Shown here piece by piece: positions 56,856 through 64,000 of a stretch of 64,000 nt of DNA. Source of the DNA: Tetracentron sinense (taxonomy: Eukaryota > Streptophyta > Magnoliopsida > Trochodendrales > Trochodendraceae). Under the pieces are notes generated by a model that saw nothing but the letters and a program-made list of their open reading frames with translations, searched no databases and was not told the origin of the DNA. A program made the translations under genes and the position numbers. The stretch lies in assembly GCA_015143295.1 (NCBI GenBank), contig CM026554.1, positions 34,857,531-34,921,530 of the forward strand, read 5' to 3'. Numbering within the stretch: position 1 is the stretch's first letter; every line of letters starts with the position of its first letter.

Positions 56856-59402
56856 GGTCTAGATCTGATAGGTTCTTCGTACTCTTAGTTTCTCTAGGAA
56901 ATGATAGGAGACCATCTTTGACACACTCTTTATCCACAACATTGTAAACCCTTTTACAAAAATCAATAAAATCCGTTAGTTAGCCCCTTGTGCCTAACAA
57001 CTTTTCTTTCACAAAAACATTTTCAGAGACGCCCTCCCTCGCCAACCTGTGGCATTTACTTAAACTACGTCATGACCTGATCCTGCAAAGGGTATATAGG
57101 CAACCTATCAAACCAAGTGCGGTCACAAAAAAGATCAAAATCCTTTCTCCCCCAGAGGATCAAACTTCATCGACTCTCCCCATAGAGTCACTCCTCAAGC
57201 AATAATCCTCTTGACTTCCCCAGACGAGTCAACTCTCAAGTATATAAAATTTTCATAAAGGGAAATCCCAAAATAGAAGTCGAAATATTCTTAAAAGTCA
57301 AGGATTCCCTCCTCGGGCTTCCCCCAGCAGAATCAGCTTCTCCCAAATCATTTCCCCAATATAATTAATTTCTCTCCAGTGGAACCAAAACTCTCCCAGA
57401 AGAGTCAACTTCTCCCCCAAATGGAGAAAATCCTCAGTCAACCTCTACCAGTGAGAGCAATCCCAAAAAAAAAAAAAACTCTAAGGGAGTACAAACCAAC
57501 TACAACTCAGGGTGTCCCAAACTTTGGTCCCCTAGCCTTCATTTCGTCCTACTCTAAGTCCTTCTAGATCCCCTAGAAACTACAAGTGCAAGGGCAATAT
57601 CACATCTACATCCCTCAGCGAAAATATCACCCCAACTCCCCAAAGGAGTGTCATCCAAGGCAATGACGGGAGAAGACGTATTTCCCCCAGCAAATCACAG
57701 GCTTCCCCAGCTAGTCACGGGCATGAAACGGCCTCATTGCGCAAAGATTATACTACTCCCGGATCTAGTCTTGCGACTAGGGACAAAAGGGACAAAAATC
57801 AATCAGTTTCGCATGCATGAAGAAAATCGGTAACGGTTTCATCACACAAAAATTATGTGAACGCCATGACTTGATCATTCCAAGGGTAAAAAAGAGAGAA
57901 AAAGCTGAAACCAGTTTGGCAACCATATCTGACAGCAATCAAACTTACCGAATTCCCGATTTATCCCCAGTAGTCAGCATCTCTCAGCGGACGTCTAACT
58001 CCCAAGTATCGCCCAGCAGAAAATCCTTCTGAAGATACCTCCCCAGCATATAGGCAAACATCAGGAAATCCCCAACGAGCCAAAAATTCCCAAAGTCCCT
58101 GGCAGTGGTCCACAGCAGAAGCCCACTCCCCAGCTGAGCCTCGACGGTAAACAATATTCGAATCCCGAGTGGATCCCTCGTGGAAGCCTCCGATGGCTCA
58201 ACAGTACTCTTCCGCAGCAAGAGTCCATAAGCTTACGAAGCCCATCAGAAATTTTCTCCTCAGCCAGGGCCCTCAGCCTGCAACAGCATTTGACAAGCTT
58301 GTCTACCCCCAGTAGCATCCTGCTCTGAGTCATACTCCTCTCTTCGAGAGTGAAAGACAATTCACTAATTCTTATAAGCCCTAACATAGGCGATTTACTG
58401 ACACATTCAAAAGCCAACTAAGCCTTTTTGTTGTCAAAACTAAAATCTTTGCAGAAGTCTCCTACACTTTTTCTTGAGAAAAAAAATTTCAAAAACAAAC
58501 TTTTGGTATCAAGATCCGTTTGTACCTACCTGTGCCAAACAGTCATGGCCAGCAAGCAGAGGAAGCCGACGCCACGCATCCCTGGCAATTGCGAATCATT
58601 GCAGAGTCATGGGAAAGCATCTCGTCTTTATCCCTGCATGACAACATAACATCATATCCTGCATGATCTTAACTGCTCAGCAGTATTCAACATGATCAAA
58701 ATCCAGTTTCTTGGGCAATCCCAATATCAGACCGGATATTATGCCTCAACATTTAGAAACACCCCCGTGTGATCTCAACATATGAGTCTACATTGACGCC
58801 GAGTCAATATACCGACACTCATCACATGTCCCTCCTAGAGACATCCCCGTACGTTCTCGACATACGAGTCTTCATTAACGCCGAGTCAATATGCAGAAAC
58901 TCACCGCATGTCCCTCCTAGAGACGTCCTCGTATGTTCTCGACATCCCAGGTCTCCGTTGACGCCAAGTCAATATGCTGACACCTTGCATGTCCCCCACA
59001 TACGAGTCTCCATCGATAAAAACATACCTTGTCGACACACCGACACTCACTGCATGTGCACCCCCTAACACCCTATGTGTTTTGACACCCTGTGAGTTCC
59101 TGACACCCCATTTTTCCTCTGATCGTTTCAGTTAGTATCTCTCGGGAAACACCGTTTCGATCAAAACCCCTACCGCTTTTGAGCAACACCCTCTTTCGGC
59201 TAAGCGCCTCCAAGCCACGCCATCCCTGCATCCATTTTCTTCCCCAGCTACTCGGTACTCCCTAGCAGTGATCCTGATCTCTGCATTAGCACTCACCACT
59301 TGCACAACACGCATTATGCTGCATTTCCAAAATTCAATTTCGGCGTAAAAATCGGATGATTCCAGTCTTTGTCGTTGAATTGTTAATCTCGGCACTTCTG
59401 AC
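56856..59402 (+). other. Long 3' untranslated region of the Ogre-type element
   Basis: About 2.5 kb of non-coding DNA between integrase and the 3' LTR, usual for Ogre. From 57130 to 58330 short words such as ctcccccagcagaatca and tccccag recur irregularly. An ~82-bp tandem repeat sits at 58779-59070. Confidence 0.7.
58779..59070 (+). repeat. ~82-bp tandem repeat, 3-4 units
   Basis: Units start at 58779, 58861 and 58943, each with tacgagtct or a variant, gacgccRagtcaatat, then ctcRccgcatgtccctcc and cctcgtaYgttctcga. A shorter fourth copy follows from about 58990. Tandem repeats in this place are common in Ogre elements. Confidence 0.8.
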
Positions 59403-59415
59403 AAAGAAGGGCAGT
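59403..59415 (+). other. Polypurine tract of the Ogre-type element
   Basis: aaagaagggcagt lies directly before the TGTAAGCACC start of the 3' LTR. Confidence 0.6.
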
Positions 59416-62109
59416 TGTAAGCACCCAATTTTTACACCCCTATCCTAACCATGGTTAAGGATTCTTAACCATGATTAAGCCTCAAGTCAAGTCCCTCAAC
59501 CCTAAGACAAGCCCTAGTAGACCTAAGGTACACCCTAGACAAACTCTTGGTATAACCCTAGTTAAACCCTAACCCTAGACAAACCCTAGGTATAACCCTA
59601 GCAAACCCTAGGATTTAACCCTAGTTAAACCCTAACCTAGCCCTAGCCCTAGCCCTAGCCATAGCCTAGTCAAGCCCTTAAGGCATAAACCCTAAGTCCA
59701 AAAACCCCTAGGGTCTAAAGTCTCGGCCTAGACCCAAGCCCAGGCCCATAAATTTCAAAAATCTCACCTAGTACCGTGTGCCTGCCACAGGCCAGGGACC
59801 TGTTGGGTAAAGCCTAACAGTGGCGGTAATCCTTTCGCCGACAGCAAGGTCTATGCAAGTTTGGTAATAGCGGTAAAGGCTTAACCGCCATTACCTGGGT
59901 TTGTTTCCTGCTGCACACCAACCCCTTGGACACAGTGCACGCCACCTGTGGGCCCCACTCTGACTTTAGGCACTCCACTCCGCCTCCTGAACCCCCACCA
60001 ACCCTAGTACTATTACCAGGGGTGTCACCTTGGCTCTCCCTATAAGTAGCAGTGTCCCTATGGCCTGCAACTCACTCCACAAGCTCCATCCCGAACCCCT
60101 GTTCAAAAAACCAAGTCCTCAGACCTCTAGGCCCCTCCAGTAGCTCCCCAGCAAACTCCAGCAGCCTCCCAAGCTCTCCCTTGTGTCTGCGCAGCACCAC
60201 CACAGCACCACCGTACTCCACCGCCCCTACCAAGCTTCTCTAACACCTCCACCAGAGTTGCAACAGGGTAGGGCTTCCCCTACCCCTTTTTATCTTGCTT
60301 TGACACCCTTGTGAGCCCCTAGTCTAATCCAGGGGACCTTGTTCCCTTGCTTTGCAGGTACATCTATTGTGGGGGTCTCTCTCACCTTCATCATGGTGTG
60401 GGGAACCCCCTAATGGTAGAACATCACTCCAGTGGCTTTAGTGGCCCCCTGAGGGTCCCCCAATCCATGAGGGAACCCCTGGATTCGTCCTCATTGCAGC
60501 ATCATAGGGTATTTTTTGAATTCTGAAAAAATTACAGGGTGTCGGTAAACACCGTACCGACACCCATTGAGCTCTCTGTTCCAGGGCCTGTGGGCCCCAC
60601 CTGAGCTACCCCTGGTCCTGTCCAGGGCATGAGTTGACACCACAACCCTCTTGTGAGCTTAACCTCAAAGTTATAGACCTCTTTCATCATTCTAACCATG
60701 GTTAGTTTGCCTCAGTTTAAAAGTTGTTTTACTGTCGGTAATCACATTACCGACACTTGTTATTTTATGTAATTGTACCTTTGGACCCACACCAGGCCCA
60801 CTTAAGCCCTCCCCTGGGGCCCACAGTAGGCCCATGGCCTTCCCCTCAGTCTGAGCTTCAAAACCATGAGTCCAGGACCCCCGAACTCTTCCCCTAACCT
60901 GAGATACAAGCCCCTAAACTATGGTTAAAGAGTTACCAAACTGTCGGTAATCCATCTACCGACAACATGGGTTTTCTTTTTTCCTGGGCCTTACAGTGGC
61001 CCACAGCCCTTGGGGGGCCTCCATCAGACCTGATCTAGCTCTTGGGACCCATTCCAAATATGCCCAGGCCTTGCCCTTACCTTAACCGTGGTTAACTCAA
61101 TTATGGTTAAAAGTTAACCATGATTAGTTGGTCTAACCAATTTGGAAAAATCTGAGAAAATCACAGAAAACCCCAAATATTCTGAGCTTCCAGAAAATGT
61201 CAATTTTTGATAATACAAGTTTGTTTAACCACGGTTAAATGAGTTTAGCCATGGTTAACACTTGGTTTAACTATGGTTAAGCCCATTTAAACTCTGGAAA
61301 ATGCCAAAAAATCATGAAAAATCCCCAAATAGCTTTTTAATCCCAAATCCAACTTGGTAGAGTACCCAACCTTGATTATCCAGACTAATCATGGTTAAAC
61401 TCATATCTTAACCATGGTTAGCCCCATTTAACTTGAGGAAAATTTGAGAAAAAATCCTAAAAATGTTCGAATCACATTTAAGAATCATAAACATATCTTG
61501 GACCTTACCCAACCCCGGTTTGCAATCCTAACCACGGTTACACCCCTTTTGGCCTACCAGGCCTAATCCTAAGCCCACCGGGCTTACCTTTTGCCTGCCG
61601 GACCCAATCCAAAGCCTACCAGGCTTACCCTTGACCTCTGGGTCCATCCAAGGCCTATTGGGCCCAACTCTTAGTCTACCGAACTAAGCTCTAGCCTTTG
61701 GGCTTGCACCCTTGGCCTACCGGGCCCAGTCTTGGCCTACCGGGCCCAAACTCCTAGTCTGCCGGACTATCCCTTGGCCTACCGGGTCCAATCCACCATA
61801 ATCAAGTACTTGACCAATCTGGTCAACCACCCTTAGCCTCTCGGCTAGACCCTAAGCCACCCTTGGTGTACACACAATACTTCTCTAGCCTTAGCACGGG
61901 CTCATGTGCCAGAATTATGCTCGGTTTGATCTCACCCTAATGTGAGTACGTAGGCAACCAAACCCGGGTTCGACCCTAGTTTAACTTTTCCCTTCTTGGA
62001 TTAGTATAAACTAAACCTAAGACATTTGACTACAACTTGACATTAAATTAGCTTAAACCTAGTAAGTAGGGAACCGTTGTTAAACGGAAGTGCCGGGGTT
62101 CCTAACACC
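59416..62109 (+). repeat. 3' LTR of the Ogre-type element, truncated
   Basis: About 2694 bp, homologous to 44271-46936 with clear point divergence and several indels. It keeps hairpins lost from the 5' LTR. Homology stops abruptly at cctaacacct (62101-62110), where the sequence switches to a new TG-starting unit. Confidence 0.9.
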
Positions 62110-64000
62110 TGAAGGGAGATCCAGATAAAAATTTATGTGGAAACTAGATCTCCTAAATCTTAACACCATAAAAAGTATCAAAATTATCTCTAAGAGTTTT
62201 AGTCATATCACCTCAGTGAATGTTTTTTTTCACCGGTGAAGCTTAATCCACTCAAACCGTCAGAACTCTTTGTAAAGATTTCTGCGAAAAAATATTAGAA
62301 GCTCAATCCTTGTTCTTTGCTATCCCCACGAAGCTTTAGAATCTTCTTTGGAATTATAAAAGCAAGAGAAAGAAGATGGATCAATGGTGTAAACCTTCTA
62401 TCACCAATAATACTAAAGTTCAAAACTCTAGATTTGCAAAACCCAACTAAGACCACCAATACAGCTCACGAAAATCCCTAGGGGTCTACCCTAGGGTTCA
62501 CGGTTTGGAGAGAGAGAAAGAAGATGAGAGAAAAAATTCTGGAGAATTTTACTTAATGGTCTAGGGTGTTGGGTTATTTATAGACTAGGATCTTATCCTA
62601 ATCCTAGTCCAACTTGATCTTATTTAATAGGATTTATTAATTAACAATAACTCTTATTATTAATTAAATAAACTCCTACTTAATCTATAACTACTTTAGT
62701 TATAGTAATCCTATTAATTATAGAGTCCCTATTATAAGAGGATTCCTTAATTAAAAGGGATAAATCAACATCCTACACCAAAGTAGGAAACCTAGTCAAA
62801 CTAGGAATCCACAAGGGGGGGCGTGAGTTTCTATGGAGCGTGGGATTTGAGTAGTTAAAACTCCTTATTATAATCTAATTACAATAACATCTTAATCCTA
62901 ATTGCAATCCAACACTTGAATTTTAATTCCATAATAAAAGGAATTATATTTCAATAATTATTCATTTAAACAAATCCTAATCCAATTAGGATTCCTCAAG
63001 TGGGCGCCCCACCCTAGGGTTTAAACCCATGGGCTTTGGCCCATATTAAAGGTCCATTTTAATGGGTTTATGGATATGGGTCAAACTCATTTCCCCTTTA
63101 ATTATGTTAATCAAATAATTACTAAAATAATCCCTTAGTTTAAATTAACAATTAATTTAAACAATAGATTAACTATTAATCAATTTAATTAAATGATTAA
63201 CTTTTAATCACTTAAAATAATTGATTAACTTTTAATCAATTATTGAGCTTGTATTTCTTATGTGAGCACCTTCACATATTACTCTGGGACATTCTTACCC
63301 TGACTTATCCAATGTTATCCCATTAACCCTAATTGGGAATTACATCGGAATTGCAAGTGACGTGAAATATTCATGTTGCAATTAAATCTCAGTGTATGAA
63401 CATTAACCATTACGGATCCCGGCACATGAACTTTTAAATTTGATTTATCATTCCATATACATTATCCCTAATAGGTCTTCGAGATTGACATACTATCTGA
63501 TCCATAGGCCATTGCAAATCATTCGGGTTTCCAAGACTTATGATTAAGCCATGAGAAACAATTTCTCATGAAAAATATTTTGAAAAAAATCATTTTATAA
63601 GTATAATACATTTTAATAAAAGTATATTTCAAAACTTATTTTGTTTTTAAAATCACCTGCGTAGGATTTGAACTTAATCAACTGTCTTACCCGGAACTTG
63701 GATAATCTCTCAAATTAATGAACACGAATTTCTTGTTTGAAATTCATCATGACTCGAACAACTTTCTAACTATCCAACTGTCATTGTATTATATTCCCTA
63801 AGTTAGAAAATACGTTGGTGGAATCAAAACAGTCAGATCACTGCCCAGTCATAGATGAACTCATCAGATCTAAGGATCATCGAAACCATTCAATGTGAAT
63901 GAGAGACCAACTATCTGATAGTATTTTTATGCAAGAGGTCTCTCATTGAATGCAATCAGTCAATGTACATTTAAGCACCCATATGCTGATGTGTAGTCTC
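62110..64000 (-). mobile_element. LTR-like sequence inserted in the Ogre 3' LTR, cut by window end
   Basis: It starts TGAAGGGAGATCC exactly where the Ogre LTR breaks. Read on the - strand it would end GGATCTCCCTTCA, a proper CA end. A - strand TATA-like ctataaataa sits at 62574-62583, followed downstream by a pyrimidine-rich leader (ttctttctctctctccaaac), as in an LTR U3-R region. At least 1.9 kb long, no coding region seen. The family is not recognised. The other end and TSD lie outside the window; acacc would be the TSD if the model is right. Confidence 0.5.

Larger units (their letters stand above)
44271..62109 (+). mobile_element. Ogre/Tat-type Ty3/gypsy element, degraded
   Basis: About 17.8 kb, with LTRs of about 2.8 kb, a TGGCGACTC-type primer-binding site, an extra ORF before gag, gag-protease, RT, RNase H, a second archaeal-type RNase H, integrase and a long 3' untranslated region with tandem repeats. 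These are the hallmarks of the Ogre/Tat lineage. Every coding block has stops or frameshifts, so it is dead. The 3' LTR is cut at about 62109 by another LTR-like sequence, losing the last ~150 bp, so its TSD (actaa at 44266-44270) cannot be checked. Confidence 0.9.

Noticed and set aside
58061-58417. 118-codon - strand frame in the Ogre 3' region
   Set aside because: It lies opposite to the element's direction, has no domain and sits in a known non-coding part of this lineage.

Overview
This window is nuclear DNA of a flowering plant. The clearest sign is one intact seven-exon glutamate decarboxylase (GAD) gene with a C-terminal calmodulin-binding tail, a feature of plant GADs. The rest is TE-rich intergenic DNA: plant Ty3/gypsy lineages (Tekay/Del chromovirus and Ogre/Tat), Helitrons, and Mutator-type foldback MITEs. 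I cannot place the species. All comparisons were made by eye; no search was run.

Layout. 1-13.7 kb: no intact gene. It holds a solo chromovirus LTR (2590-4538), several foldback MITE-like repeats, two related ~280-bp Helitron-like elements (7760-8035, 12389-12668), and a TIR-bounded element (9473-10700) carrying a broken PPR fragment. 13.8-18.7 kb: the GAD gene on the + strand. Its second intron is of the GC-AG class and is loaded with foldback repeats. 19.8-22.2 kb: two head-to-tail Helitron-like copies on the - strand. 22.88-36.13 kb: an Ogre-type solo LTR (TSD gttgt) split by a young, nearly intact Tekay-type element at 24245-34613 (TSD tctat, - strand). 36.1-44.3 kb: tandem repeats, two Mutator-type foldback elements with exact 9-bp TSDs (39944-40311, 40823-42569), and an RRM-protein pseudogene. 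44.27-62.11 kb: an old, multiply broken Ogre/Tat element on the + strand, with ORF1, gag, protease, RT, RNase H, second RNase H and integrase remnants. Its 3' LTR is cut at about 62110 by another LTR-like sequence that runs to the window end.

Most interesting points. (1) The chromovirus gag and pol frames meet exactly if a 142-bp intron with GT-AG borders (30215-30356) is removed; retention ends translation after Gag, so splicing could set the Gag to Gag-Pol ratio. (2) The two chromovirus LTRs differ in length by 121 bp, fully accounted for by two tandem arrays (4 x 25 bp plus 3 x 7 bp). (3) The Ogre-type LTRs carry several short hairpins built on a shared TGTCGGTA stem with unrelated loops. 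(4) A 14-bp palindrome, TTAACCATGGTTAA, and near variants recur in both the Ogre LTRs and the Mutator foldback elements.
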